Shown: positions 7,731 through 16,332, counted from the stretch's first letter. The stretch is DNA of 64,000 nt from Endobacterium cereale (GCF_009617585.1 NZ_WIXI01000035.1:1-64000); one strand, 5' to 3'. Translations and numbers: made by a program. The notes: generated by a model not told the origin, from the letters alone.

Positions 7731-8924
7731 TTATCTCTCCACCAGTGCCATTTTGGCGTTGAACCAGTTCATGAACAGCGAGGTGACAATGCTGATGGTC
7801 AGATAGATGATCAGCATGATCGAGATCATTTCGACCGCCTGGCCAGTCTGGTTCAGCGTCGTGCTGCCCGTGGAGAACAGTTCGGGAAAGCCGATCGCCA
7901 CACCCAGTGACGAGTTTTTCGTCAGATTGAGATACTGGCTGGTCAGCGGCGGAATGATGATGCGGAATGCCTGCGGCACGACGACGAGTTGTGTCGTCTT
8001 GTTCGGCTGAAGACCAAGCGCTGCCGCTGCTTCGGTCTGCCCCTTGCCGACGCCCTTGATGCCGGCACGGATGATTTCGGCGATGAAGGCTGCGGTGTAG
8101 AGCGAAAGCGCCAGATAAAGAGCGACGAATTCGGGACGGATCGTGCCGCCGCCGGACAGGTTGAACCGTCCTTCGACCGGATAATCGAAGGTGAGCGGTG
8201 CCCCCACGACAAAAAAGACGATCAGCGGAAGGGTGATGATGATCGCGGCCGCGATCCAGCCGGTCGGCAACTGCTTGCCGGTGCGCATCTGTCGTTTTTT
8301 CTGCCAGAGGCCGAAGGCGATAGCGATGATGACCGCAACGACGAAGGCGACGGGTATCATGGACGCGCCTTCACCCCAGATCGGGTAGGGCGAGGTCAGT
8401 CCGCGATTGCTGAGGAATGTCGACAACGGCAGTTGGATCGCATCGCGCGGCTGCGGCAGGATGGCAAGAACGCCGGAATACCAGAAGAAGATGACAAGGA
8501 GCGGCGGAATGTTGCGGAAGATTTCCACATAAACCGTGCAGAGTTTGGCAACCAGCCAGTTCTTCGAAAGGCGTCCGATACCGATGATAAAGCCGACGAT
8601 CGTGGCGGTGATAATGCCGGTGACGGCGATCAGAAGCGTGTTGAGGAAGCCGACCATGATGGCGCGGCCATAGGTCGAATCGCTGGAATAGGCGATCAGC
8701 GACTGGCCGATATCGAAGCCTGAGCGACCGTTCAAAAAGCCGAATCCGGAAGCCGTATTCGAACGTGCAAGGTTGCTGCTGACATTGTGGGCGATCCACA
8801 TGACAGAAACGACGATGACCACCACGGTCAGCACCTGAAAGAAGATGCTTCGAACCTTGGGGTCGTAAAGAAGTGATGTGGTGTCCCGCTTGGGCGGGGG
8901 CGCAGTTACGGCTTTATCCGTCAT
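7731..8924 (-). CDS. aapQ: General L-amino acid ABC transporter, permease
   Basis: A 397-residue permease partner of AapM, with about eight predicted membrane segments. The conserved EAA loop reads IIRAGIKGVGKGQTEAAAALGLQPNK. The long loop between the first membrane segment and the core (about residues 180-280) is typical of AapQ. The frame continues to 8960, but no ribosome site precedes that codon; ATG 8924 gives MTDKAVTAPPPKRD, the usual kind of N-terminus. It is separated from aapJ by an intercistronic hairpin at 9000-9036 that probably lowers its expression relative to the binding protein. Confidence 0.94.
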   Translation of the reverse strand: MTDKAVTAPPPKRDTTSLLYDPKVRSIFFQVLTVVVIVVSVMWIAHNVSSNLARSNTASGFGFLNGRSGFDIGQSLIAYSSDSTYGRAIMVGFLNTLLIAVTGIITATIVGFIIGIGRLSKNWLVAKLCTVYVEIFRNIPPLLVIFFWYSGVLAILPQPRDAIQLPLSTFLSNRGLTSPYPIWGEGASMIPVAFVVAVIIAIAFGLWQKKRQMRTGKQLPTGWIAAAIIITLPLIVFFVVGAPLTFDYPVEGRFNLSGGGTIRPEFVALYLALSLYTAAFIAEIIRAGIKGVGKGQTEAAAALGLQPNKTTQLVVVPQAFRIIIPPLTSQYLNLTKNSSLGVAIGFPELFSTGSTTLNQTGQAVEMISIMLIIYLTISIVTSLFMNWFNAKMALVER

Positions 8925-8999
8925 GCTTTTGCCAATCCCCTGTGGCCTCTTATGGGCCATTTTATCTGTTTTTATTGTTGTTTTTATACGTCAGGAAGA

Positions 9000-9036
9000 A
9001 AAGTCCGCAAGGCGGCAGGGCCACCTTGCGGACTTT
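9000..9036 (-). terminator. Intercistronic hairpin between aapJ and aapQ
   Basis: A perfect 13-bp stem (AAAGTCCGCAAGG and its complement, 11-nt loop) followed in minus-strand sense by TTTTCTT lies just after the aapJ stop. It looks like a partial terminator or a 3'-end stabiliser that lets the binding protein be made in excess over the permeases. Confidence 0.75.
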
Positions 9037-9048
9037 CAGATCATTGGA

Positions 9049-10071
9049 TCAACGGACCGGCGGTGCGAACTGCAGGCCGCCCTTGCTCCACAGAGCGTTG
9101 AGGCCGCGAGCGATCTTCAGCGGGCTGCCCTGGCCGATGTTGCGCTCAAAGACTTCGCCGTAATTGCCGACGCCCTTGACGACGTTGTAAGCCCAGTCGT
9201 TGGTCAGTCCGAGGTCGGTACCGATCTTGGTATCGGCTTCGGTGCCGAGGAAGCGCTTGATATCCGGGTTGGTCGAGTTCTTGAACTCGTCGACATTGGC
9301 CTGGGTGATGCCGAATTCTTCGGCCTGCACCAGTGCGTAACCAACCCAGGTCACGACGTCGAGCCACTTGTCATCACCCTGTCGGACAGCCGGTGCGAGC
9401 GGCTCCTTGGAGATGATTTCCGGCAGAATGACGTGCTCGTCCGGGTTGGACAGCGCCAGACGCGTTGCATACAGACCCGACTGGTCGGTCGTGTAGACGT
9501 CGCAACGGCCGGCCTGGTAGGCGGCGTTCACTTCTTCGAGCTTTTCGAAGACGACCGGGTTGTACTGCAGGTTGTTGGAGCGGAAGTAGTCGGCAAGGTT
9601 AAGCTCGGTCGTGGTGCCGGACTGCACGCAGACGGCAGCGCCGGACAGTTCGAGAGCCGACTTCACGTTGAGCGACTTCGGAACCATGAAGCCCTGGCCG
9701 TCGTAATAGTTGACGTAACGGAAGTTGAAGCCGAGCGCGGTATCGCGGCTGATGGTCCAAGTGGTGTTACGAGCCAGAATGTCGACTTCGCCGGACTGCA
9801 GCGCTGTGAAGCGGCTCTGCGCAGTGGTCGGCGTGTACTTCACCTTGCTGGCATCGTTGAAAATCGCAGCGGCAACGGCGCGGCAATAATCGACGTCGAA
9901 ACCCTTCCAGGCACCGGAAGCGTCCGGCTGTGCAAAGCCGGCAAGACCGGTGTTGACGCCGCACTGGACAAAACCCTTGGCCTTGATGTCATCGAGCGTA
10001 CCAGCGGATGCCGCCGAGCCGATGCCCAGGACTGCTGCGCCAATTGCAGCGGACAGAAGCGTCTTTTTCAT
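9049..10071 (-). CDS. aapJ: General L-amino acid ABC transporter, periplasmic binding protein
   Basis: A 340-residue periplasmic solute-binding protein with a Sec signal peptide cut after SAASA (residues 1-23). The mature protein starts GTLDDIKAKGFVQCG and has the SBP_bac_3 features GFDVDYCRAVAAAIF and FTALQSGEVDILARNTTWT. It delivers a broad range of L-amino acids to AapQM. ATG 10071, not the in-frame codon 13 triplets upstream, starts the signal peptide. It is the first gene of aapJQMP and is divergent from metC, with a 341-bp control region between them. Confidence 0.95.
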   Translation of the reverse strand: MKKTLLSAAIGAAVLGIGSAASAGTLDDIKAKGFVQCGVNTGLAGFAQPDASGAWKGFDVDYCRAVAAAIFNDASKVKYTPTTAQSRFTALQSGEVDILARNTTWTISRDTALGFNFRYVNYYDGQGFMVPKSLNVKSALELSGAAVCVQSGTTTELNLADYFRSNNLQYNPVVFEKLEEVNAAYQAGRCDVYTTDQSGLYATRLALSNPDEHVILPEIISKEPLAPAVRQGDDKWLDVVTWVGYALVQAEEFGITQANVDEFKNSTNPDIKRFLGTEADTKIGTDLGLTNDWAYNVVKGVGNYGEVFERNIGQGSPLKIARGLNALWSKGGLQFAPPVR

Positions 10072-10412
10072 TTTCCCAACCTTATCTTTTATTTGATGGA
10101 TCCCAGCCAACCGCGAAGCAAAACTTCAGCGGATAACGGCTGCTCGCAATGCCTCCCAGAGCGAGCAATGCCTATCACAGTCGCAAATGCAGTCATGGTC
10201 AAGATGTGCCTGCCTAATTCCTGCCTCAAACCGTGATAATTGCGAGAATATGCACAATCGGCGAGCAAAAGCTCAATGGCTGAGCATGCAATGCATAAGC
10301 GCTAAGCTGTCGTAACGCCGATATTTTCTCGGTTTTGCCTGCGGCTTGACCGCTGATGCGCGTCTCTGCCAAAGATTGCGTCACATCTCTGAAAGAGGAC
10401 CGTGAGCAGGAT
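10072..10412. promoter_or_regulatory. Divergent aapJ / metC control region
   Basis: The region has no gene. On the aapJ side there is a direct repeat GCAATGCCT (10146-10154 and 10165-10173) overlapped by an inverted repeat TGCTCGC/GCGAGCA (10141-10147, 10161-10167), and upstream of it a minus-strand CTTGAC box (10202-10197). On the metC side there is a hairpin GCTCA/TGAGC (10271-10285) and a CTTGAC box at 10344-10349 without a clear -10. The repeats may bind a regulator; which one is unknown. Confidence 0.45.
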
Positions 10413-11603
10413 ATGACAAAAGACACTTTTTTAGACAATGCTGGACCAAATACGCGGCTTGCGCATATCGGATACAATCCCCGCGATTATCACGGTTTCG
10501 TAAATCCGCCAGTTGTCCATGCCTCGACGGTTCTTTTTCCCGATTGCAGCGCGATGGAGCGTCGTGAGCAGAAATATACTTACGGGACACGCGGAACGAC
10601 CACCACGGACGCGCTTTGCGATGCACTGAATGAACTCGAGGGTTCGGCGGGCACGGTTCTGGTGCCGTCAGGCCTTGCCGCCATCAGCATTCCGTTTCTG
10701 GCCTATCTGTCCGCAGGCGATCACGCATTGATCGTCGATTCCGTCTACGAACCATGCCGGCATTTCTGCAATACGATGCTGACGCGTCTGGGCGTAGAGG
10801 TGGAATATTATGATCCGGAAATCGGCGCGGGCATCGAAAGCCTGATCCGCCCGAATACAAAGCTCGTCCATACGGAAGCGCCGGGGTCCAACACGATGGA
10901 GATGCAGGATATTCGCGCCATCAGTGATGCAGCGCACCGGCACGACTGTGTCGTGACCATGGACAATACCTGGGCGACGCCCCTGTATTTTCGCCCGCTA
11001 GATTTTGGCGCGGACGTGTCGATCCATGCGACCACGAAATATCCTTCAGGCCATTCCGACATCGTGATGGGGTCGGTTTCCGCCAACGCCAAGCACTGGT
11101 CGGCGCTTCTGGCAGCGCATGGCGCCATGGGCATCTGCGGTGCGCCGGACGATTCCTACCAGATCCTGCGCGGGCTACGCACGATGGGCGTCCGCCTCGA
11201 TCATCACCAGAAGAGCGCGCTCGCAATCGCACAATGGCTTGAAAGTCGTGACGACGTTGCAAAGGTCCTGCACCCGGCGCTGCCGAGCTTTCCCGGCCAC
11301 GAGATCTGGAAGCGCGACTTCAAGGGAGCCAGCGGCGTCTTTTCCTTCGTGCTCAAGGTTGACGAGCAGGCGCAGTTCAAAGCCCGTTCGCACGCTTTTC
11401 TGGATGCACGGAAGATTTTCGGTCTGGGTTATTCCTGGGGTGGTTACGAAAGCCTCGCCGTGCCGGTCAATCTGACCGACAGAACGATCCGCAAGGCGCC
11501 GGGTGAAGGCCCGGTCATTCGCCTGCAGATCGGTCTGGAAGATGTCGCCGACCTCAAGCGTGACCTCGAGGCGGGGTTTGCCGCTGCCGCAGCGGCAAAA
11601 TAA
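10413..11603 (+). CDS. metC: Cystathionine beta-lyase
   Basis: A PLP enzyme that cleaves cystathionine to homocysteine, ammonia and pyruvate in methionine synthesis. The 396 residues contain the Cys/Met-metabolism fold: YGTRGTTTTDALCDALNELEG, the PLP-phosphate region PSGLAAISIPF, MDNTWATP, and the Schiff-base lysine K209 in TTKYPSGHSD. The C-terminal SWGGYESLA and RLQIGLED fit lyases of the MetC subgroup rather than MetB. GAGCAGGAT precedes ATG 10413. Its stop abuts that of the convergent monooxygenase gene. Confidence 0.92.
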   Translation: MTKDTFLDNAGPNTRLAHIGYNPRDYHGFVNPPVVHASTVLFPDCSAMERREQKYTYGTRGTTTTDALCDALNELEGSAGTVLVPSGLAAISIPFLAYLSAGDHALIVDSVYEPCRHFCNTMLTRLGVEVEYYDPEIGAGIESLIRPNTKLVHTEAPGSNTMEMQDIRAISDAAHRHDCVVTMDNTWATPLYFRPLDFGADVSIHATTKYPSGHSDIVMGSVSANAKHWSALLAAHGAMGICGAPDDSYQILRGLRTMGVRLDHHQKSALAIAQWLESRDDVAKVLHPALPSFPGHEIWKRDFKGASGVFSFVLKVDEQAQFKARSHAFLDARKIFGLGYSWGGYESLAVPVNLTDRTIRKAPGEGPVIRLQIGLEDVADLKRDLEAGFAAAAAAK

Positions 11604-12773
11604 TCACGGATCGGCGGCGTTGAAGCCGTAGAGCCAGTCAAGGTCGGCCGCAAGCGATTGCGGCGACCGCATCGACAGGACAAAATCGCGTGCCAGGCGC
11701 ACGGGGCCGCGCGCATGATAGGCGAAACGGTTGAAGGCGCCGCGATTTCGAACCTTGTCGGTTCGGGCCACGCGTTCCTGCTCGAAAGCGGAAAGTCTGT
11801 GGGGAAGGGTGCCTGGACGCCCGAGATGAATGGCAAGGCGCGCTGCATCCTCGATCGCCATGGAAGCGCCCTGGGCCGCGAATGGCATCATCGCGTGTGC
11901 GGCATCCCCGATCAGGACCGTGTCCCGCCCGTTGTGCCATTGACCGCGTTCGACCTCGTAGAGCGGCCAGAAGGTGGCGTCCTTTGCCTGACCCAAAAGC
12001 TCCTGGATTTGTGAATGCCAGAGCGAAAACTGGCTCATTAGCAGATCGTGCTGTTTTGTGTTGGCGTGCGCCTGCCATGTCTGTCCCGGGTTGAGACCGG
12101 TCGATATGGCGACAACATTATATCCGTCGATTTCCTTGAGCGGATAGGAGACCAGATGCGCGCCTGGCCCCAGGAAGGCTGTCACGGCATTAATTTTCAG
12201 GGCCGGGGGAGCCTTGCGGGAGGGGACTGTCAAACGCCAGGCTATATTGCCCGAAAATGTCGGGATCGGTGCCTGTGGAACGATGGTGCGCACCTGAGAC
12301 CAGACGCCGTCGGCACCCACGATGAGATCAGGGCGACTGCCTGTAATCGAAGCAAGTGCGTCCATGTCGGGGTGATCGAGACGGATGCCGAGATGAAGCG
12401 AACAAAGCGGTTGCTGTTCTACGGCGGTCAGCAGGGCGCGCTGGAGCGTTGTTCGGTGCAGCACCCCATAAGGAGCACCCCAGCGCTCGCGGGCGAACCG
12501 GCCGACCGGGACATTGGCCAGAACCCGAAGCGACAGGCCCGAGGCCAGCGCGATGTGATCGGGCTCGTTCCAGACAGGCTCGAGTGTTTTCAGGACGCCG
12601 AGCTCGGCAAGGATGCGGGCGGAATTGGGCGAAATCTGAAGGCCCGCGCCAACTTCCTCGAGGCGTGTTGCCTGTTCGATGATGTCGCAGGCGATCCCGC
12701 GCCGCGCCAATGCCAACGCAGCCATCAGGCCGGCCATGCCGGCGCCGACGATCGCAACTCTTTTTACTGTCAT
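11604..12773 (-). CDS. FAD-dependent monooxygenase (salicylate hydroxylase/UbiH-like)
   Basis: A 389-residue class A flavoprotein hydroxylase. The N-terminal Rossmann motif is VAIVGAGMAGLMAALAL, the middle DG motif is LIVGADGVWS, and the FAD-ribityl motif is VLIGDAAHAMMPFAAQGASMAIEDA. Such enzymes use NAD(P)H and O2 to hydroxylate aromatic rings. Annotations often say salicylate hydroxylase, but the substrate cannot be deduced here; no aromatic degradation genes are nearby. It lies 16 bp after the NDUFS6-like gene, so the two are probably co-transcribed and a quinone-related substrate is worth considering. Confidence 0.85.
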   Translation of the reverse strand: MTVKRVAIVGAGMAGLMAALALARRGIACDIIEQATRLEEVGAGLQISPNSARILAELGVLKTLEPVWNEPDHIALASGLSLRVLANVPVGRFARERWGAPYGVLHRTTLQRALLTAVEQQPLCSLHLGIRLDHPDMDALASITGSRPDLIVGADGVWSQVRTIVPQAPIPTFSGNIAWRLTVPSRKAPPALKINAVTAFLGPGAHLVSYPLKEIDGYNVVAISTGLNPGQTWQAHANTKQHDLLMSQFSLWHSQIQELLGQAKDATFWPLYEVERGQWHNGRDTVLIGDAAHAMMPFAAQGASMAIEDAARLAIHLGRPGTLPHRLSAFEQERVARTDKVRNRGAFNRFAYHARGPVRLARDFVLSMRSPQSLAADLDWLYGFNAADP

Positions 12774-12789
12774 GCGCTTGAACCGGAGG

Positions 12790-13035
12790 TCAGGCCGCCT
12801 TGACGTGGAAAACGCAGCCGGCCGGCTCGGTCTGGTCGGCCCTCAGTTTGGGATTGTAACGATAGAGCGTCGAGCAATAGGAGCAGACCTTCTCGTTGTC
12901 GTCGCCCATGTCGATATAGATGTGCGGATGGTCGAAGGGCACATTGGCGCCCGTGCACATGAATTCCTTGACGCCGATTTCGATAGCCGCGTGACCGCCG
13001 TCGTTCTGGAAGTGAGGAATTGCATGCCCGGCCAT
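12790..13035 (-). CDS. Zinc-finger CHCC protein, NDUFS6-like complex I accessory subunit
   Basis: An 81-residue protein whose sequence FMCTGANVPFDHPHIYID followed by KVCSYCSTLY is the zf-CHCC fold. The zinc ligands should be C27, a histidine at 36 or 38, C51 and C54. Mitochondrial NDUFS6 and its alphaproteobacterial homologues use this site at the N-module/Q-module junction of complex I. GGAG seven nucleotides before ATG 13035 supports the start. It is flanked in the same direction by a zinc-ribbon gene upstream and the FAD monooxygenase downstream. Confidence 0.9.
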   Translation of the reverse strand: MAGHAIPHFQNDGGHAAIEIGVKEFMCTGANVPFDHPHIYIDMGDDNEKVCSYCSTLYRYNPKLRADQTEPAGCVFHVKAA

Positions 13036-13148
13036 GTTCGTCTCCGATCGATGTGTTGCGGCGGACCTTATCGTGAGGCCCGCTGAATGTGTAGGAAAAA
13101 TTCTAATGTGACCATTCTCGGAATGGTCGCATCTTGTTAATCGTCAGA

Positions 13149-13403
13149 TCATCGCCGTGGTTCCCCACCCGGCGCGTAAACCGTCTTCTGCTCGAATCGG
13201 AACTTATGGCCACAGCGGCAACGGATCATGTATTTGCGTGGATCGTTCGAGGCGAATTCCGTGACAAAACCGATCGGCATGTCATCGACCAGAAAACCCG
13301 GCGTTTTGCGGCGCGGATCGTCGTCTTCCGAAACCTCGGCATAACCGCTATGTCCGCATTGCGAGCATTCGAGCTTTCGGGAATATCGGTCGCGTGCAGC
13401 CAA
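13149..13403 (-). CDS. Small zinc-ribbon-like protein, unknown function
   Basis: An 84-residue protein with two cysteine knuckles, C13-x2-C16 (ECSQCGHSG) and C62-x-C64 (RCRCGHKF), that could bind one zinc. There is no other recognisable domain. The start is TTG 13403, supported by AAGGA six nucleotides upstream. It is the first of three minus-strand genes (zinc-ribbon, CHCC protein, monooxygenase), with 113 bp before the next gene. Rhizobial genomes carry similar short proteins annotated as hypothetical (recollection). Confidence 0.72.
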   Translation of the reverse strand: MAARDRYSRKLECSQCGHSGYAEVSEDDDPRRKTPGFLVDDMPIGFVTEFASNDPRKYMIRCRCGHKFRFEQKTVYAPGGEPRR

Positions 13404-13572
13404 GATCTGTCCTTTCGATTTGCCGCGCTTATAGACCGCGTCTTTCCATCGATGAAGTGGAATTGATCATCCGGCCTTGAAACTTGCACCAAAAATTGCG
13501 TTTAAGCACCGACGGATGGTTTTCGTAGTCGCGAGATCATTCGAACCGGATGTCGTCCAGACAGGATTTGCC

Positions 13573-14349
13573 ATGAACCTCAATGCGCCCACATTTTCCC
13601 AGTTCGACCACGATGGCCTGAAAATCTCGTTCTTCGACGAAGGCGAACCGTCCGGCGACCCGGTTCTGCTGATCCATGGCTTTGCTTCGACGGCGACGGT
13701 GAACTGGGTGCATCCAGGATGGCTGAAGACGCTGGGCGAGGCGGGTTATCGCGTTATCGCCCTCGACAACCGCGGCCACGGCGCCAGCGACAAGCCGCGC
13801 GATGCCGAAGCCTATCGCCCTTGGGTGATGGCGACCGATGCGGTCGCGCTGCTCGATCATCTCGGTATCGAAAAGGCACATTTCATGGGCTATTCGATGG
13901 GCGCACGCATTTCCACCTTCGCCGCACTTGCCAACCCGGAGCGTATCCGTTCGCTGGTTCTCGGTGGTCTGGGCATCGGCATGACCGATGGCGTCGGTGA
14001 CTGGGATCCCATCGCCGATGCGCTGGTGGCGCCATCCGTTGATGATGTCACGCATGAGCGTGGTCGCATGTTCCGCATGTTTGCCGAGCAGACGAAGAGC
14101 GACCGCGACGCGCTGGCAGCCTGCATCCGCGGATCGCGCGATCTGGTCGAGCATTCCGATATGGGCAAGATCGATATCCCGACGCTGATCGGTGTCGGCA
14201 CCAAGGATGATATCGCCGGTTCGCCTCAGGAACTGGCCGCACTGATGCCTAATGCTCAGGCGCTCGATATCCCCAACCGCGATCATATGCTGGCCGTCGG
14301 CGACCGTGTGTTCAAGGCGGCCGTGCTGGAATTCTACGCAAGCCTATAA
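13573..14349 (+). CDS. Alpha/beta-fold hydrolase
   Basis: A 258-residue cytosolic hydrolase of the Abhydrolase_1 family. Motifs in order: oxyanion region VLLIHGFAST, VIALDNRGHGASDKP, nucleophile elbow HFMGYSMGA (Ser), acid in GVGTKDD, and the catalytic histidine in IPNRDHML. Substrate unknown; relatives include esterases, C-C hydrolases and 3-oxoadipate enol-lactonases. AGGA six nucleotides before ATG 13573 sets the start, and the 32 open codons upstream are unlikely to be translated. A hairpin without a T-run follows at 14370-14390. Confidence 0.88.
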   Translation: MNLNAPTFSQFDHDGLKISFFDEGEPSGDPVLLIHGFASTATVNWVHPGWLKTLGEAGYRVIALDNRGHGASDKPRDAEAYRPWVMATDAVALLDHLGIEKAHFMGYSMGARISTFAALANPERIRSLVLGGLGIGMTDGVGDWDPIADALVAPSVDDVTHERGRMFRMFAEQTKSDRDALAACIRGSRDLVEHSDMGKIDIPTLIGVGTKDDIAGSPQELAALMPNAQALDIPNRDHMLAVGDRVFKAAVLEFYASL

Positions 14350-14369
14350 GCTGCGCTGAACCTATGGTT

Positions 14370-14390
14370 CACCGGAATGCATTTCCGGTG
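14370..14390. other. Hairpin between the hydrolase gene and cysE
   Basis: Perfect 8-bp inverted repeat CACCGGAA/TTCCGGTG with a 5-nt loop. There is no T-run, so its role as terminator or cysE leader structure is open. Confidence 0.5.
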
Positions 14391-14452
14391 GCATTGGTAT
14401 CGTCGCAAACTTGTTCTATATAATGAGCGCCTGAAGAAACAAGGAAGTCTCC

Positions 14453-15277
14453 ATGTCCGCACGTCACGAGGCCCTGCAGAAGGATGCCGTCGCCATGGTG
14501 GATCCGATCTGGGATACGCTGCGCCAGGAAGCGCGCGCCGGAGCGGAACACGATCCGCTGCTGGCTGCATTTCTCTATTCGACGGTGCTGAACCACCGTT
14601 CGCTGGAAGATTGCGTCATCCACCGTATCTGCGAGCGCCTCGATCATCCGGATCTGCAGGCTGTTCTCTTGCGCCAGACGTTTGAGGAAATGTTGGCGGA
14701 CTGGCCGGAATGGGGCGCCATCCTGCGCGTCGACATTCAGGCCGTTTACGACCGTGACCCCGCATGCCTGCGCTTCCTTGAAGCCGTTCTCTATTTCAAG
14801 GGTTTTCATGCCCTGCAGACACATCGCCTCGCGCACTGGCTGATGAACCGCGGCCGTCGCGATTTTGCGCTTTACATGCAGAGCAGGTCTTCGAGCGTCT
14901 TCCAGACCGACATCAACCCCGCTGCCCGCATCGGCAAGGGTATTTTCCTCGATCACGCCACCGGCCTGGTCGTGGGCGAAACTGCTATCATCGGCGACAA
15001 TGTATCCATCCTTCATGGCGTGACGCTTGGCGGCACCGGTAAGGAAGGTGCTGACCGCCACCCGAAGATCGCCGACGGCGTGCTGATCGGGGCAGGGGCG
15101 AAAATTCTTGGCAATATCGAGATCGGTCATTGCTCGCGCATCGCTGCCGGTTCAGTCGTGCTCAAGCCCGTGCCGCATAACACCACCGTGGCCGGCGTGC
15201 CCGCCAAGGTTGTTGGTAGTGCCGGCTGCTCGGAGCCGTCGCGCGTCATGAACCAGATGCTGCTGGCCGAGGATTGA
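14453..15277 (+). CDS. cysE: Serine O-acetyltransferase
   Basis: It catalyses the first committed step of cysteine synthesis, acetyl-CoA + L-serine to O-acetylserine. The 274 residues have an alpha-helical SATase N-terminal domain (IWDTLRQEARAGAE, FLYSTVLNHRSLEDC) and a left-handed beta-helix with hexapeptide repeats. These include DIHPAA-like DINPAARIGKGIFLDHATGLVVGETAIIGDN and GGTGKEGADRHPKI. The catalytic His/Asp pair is in FLDHATG and the N-terminal domain. GGAAG precedes ATG 14453. A strong terminator follows, so the gene seems to be monocistronic. Confidence 0.96.
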   Translation: MSARHEALQKDAVAMVDPIWDTLRQEARAGAEHDPLLAAFLYSTVLNHRSLEDCVIHRICERLDHPDLQAVLLRQTFEEMLADWPEWGAILRVDIQAVYDRDPACLRFLEAVLYFKGFHALQTHRLAHWLMNRGRRDFALYMQSRSSSVFQTDINPAARIGKGIFLDHATGLVVGETAIIGDNVSILHGVTLGGTGKEGADRHPKIADGVLIGAGAKILGNIEIGHCSRIAAGSVVLKPVPHNTTVAGVPAKVVGSAGCSEPSRVMNQMLLAED

Positions 15278-15300
15278 CCCTTAAAGCCTGTGCGCTATCT

Positions 15301-15332
15301 CGCCATTCTCATCAATGAGGATGGCGGTTTTT
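15301..15332 (+). terminator. Terminator of cysE
   Basis: A 12-bp hairpin (CGCCATTCTCAT and complement, one G-U pair, 2-nt apex) is followed by GTTTTT, 24 bp after the cysE stop. Confidence 0.8.
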
Positions 15333-15402
15333 CCCGTCTTTACAATTCCCGCCAACCCATGCCACAAGCGCCGCAACACGAACGACAGACGGAGAAACGC
15401 CA

Positions 15403-15606
15403 GTGAAACCGGACGAAATCAAGAAACTCGACGCCTATTTCAAGCGCGTTTTCAACCCGACCTTCGTAGTCAAGGCGCGCCCGCGCAAGGACGATTCGGC
15501 CGAGGTATATGCCGGCGACGAATTCCTCGGTGTTGTTTACATCGATGATGAGGACGAAGAGCGTTCCTACAACTTTACGATGGCGATCCTCGACGTCGAT
15601 CTCTGA
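15403..15606 (+). CDS. DUF3126 family protein
   Basis: A 67-residue soluble protein that matches the alphaproteobacterial DUF3126 family: it starts MKPDEIKKLDAYFKRVFNP, has VYAGDEFLGVVYIDDEDEE and ends FTMAILDVDL. Its function is unknown. It is short, acidic at the C-terminus and has no signal peptide. The start is GTG 15403 with GGAG eight nucleotides upstream. It lies between the cysE terminator and its own terminator, so it is transcribed alone. Confidence 0.88.
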   Translation: MKPDEIKKLDAYFKRVFNPTFVVKARPRKDDSAEVYAGDEFLGVVYIDDEDEERSYNFTMAILDVDL

Positions 15607-15643
15607 TCGATGCGGAATGCCGACCAGATGGTCGATTGAACGA

Positions 15644-15668
15644 AGCGGGCTTTCATGCCCGCTTTTTT
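15644..15668 (+). terminator. Terminator of the DUF3126 gene
   Basis: The stem AGCGGGC/GCCCGCT with a 6-nt loop is followed by six T residues. The remaining gap to clpS (15669-15969) shows no gene; a CTATAT box at 15748-15753 resembles a rhizobial -10 but lacks a good -35. Confidence 0.85.
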
Positions 15669-15969
15669 CATGGCCACCTACGCAGCTTTCGCGAAGTCGG
15701 CCCGACGCAAGCTTGCGGGCGCACCTTTTTTCGATGAGCCGCCGCTCCTATATGACCGACATCAGCGATATCAATTGCTGTCGGGATGACTTGATACTGT
15801 CGCGCAGTCCCGCACTTTCCGCTTCATGGATGGGTTTCGTTCGGAATTGTGATTGCGCAGGAGCGTGGAGGGCTTAAAATCCTTCGCGAATGAACTAAGT
15901 TAAAGGTCCAACGTCTGGTTCGATCACCTCCCAAGGATCGGTTGCCGGACGACTGAGGAATGAAAGACT

Positions 15970-16323
15970 ATGATCGCAGCGCCGATCTACATGCAGGACG
16001 ACAAGAACGGGGACGGCGACGACGGCAATCGCGGGACGTCGGTCATTACCCGAACGAAGTCGAAGACCAAGAAGCCCAGTCTCTACCGTGTGCTTTTGCT
16101 GAACGACGACTACACACCCATGGAGTTCGTCATTCATGTTCTGGAGCGTTTCTTCCAGAAAGATCTCGACGCGGCGACGCGCATCATGCTCCACGTTCAC
16201 AATCACGGCGTGGGCGAATGTGGTGTCTTTACGTATGAGGTCGCAGAGACCAAAGTAAGTCAGGTCATGGATTTCGCCCGACAGCATCAGCATCCGCTGC
16301 AATGTGTTATGGAAAAGAAGTGA
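15970..16323 (+). CDS. clpS: ATP-dependent Clp protease adaptor ClpS
   Basis: A 117-residue adaptor that delivers N-degron substrates and modulates ClpA. The core [17 protein letters not shown] contains the N-end-binding NDDYTPM signature and is followed by [18 protein letters not shown]. The first 35 residues are a charged flexible tail, which in the family inserts into the ClpA pore. ATG 15970 has GAGGA rather far upstream; ATG at residue 8 is a possible alternative. It ends nine bases before clpA, in the usual clpS-clpA operon. Confidence 0.95.
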   Translation: MIAAPIYMQDDKNGDGDDGNRGTSVITRTKSKTKKPSLYRVLLLNDDYTPMEFVIHVLERFFQKDLDAATRIMLHVHNHGVGECGVFTYEVAETKVSQVMDFARQHQHPLQCVMEKK

Positions 16324-16332
16324 GGTAACGCC

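Noticed and set aside
6576..7910. A 444-codon plus-strand frame opposite aapM.
   Set aside because: The His/Asp/Arg/Gln-rich product is typical of the antisense of membrane-protein codons; aapM is certain.
8878..10236. A 452-codon plus-strand frame opposite aapJ.
   Set aside because: aapJ has a signal peptide and SBP motifs on the minus strand; the plus-strand frame has none.
15901..15969. Possible heat-shock (sigma-32) promoter for clpS-clpA.
   Set aside because: I found a CTTGAT further upstream but no matching -10 at a proper distance.
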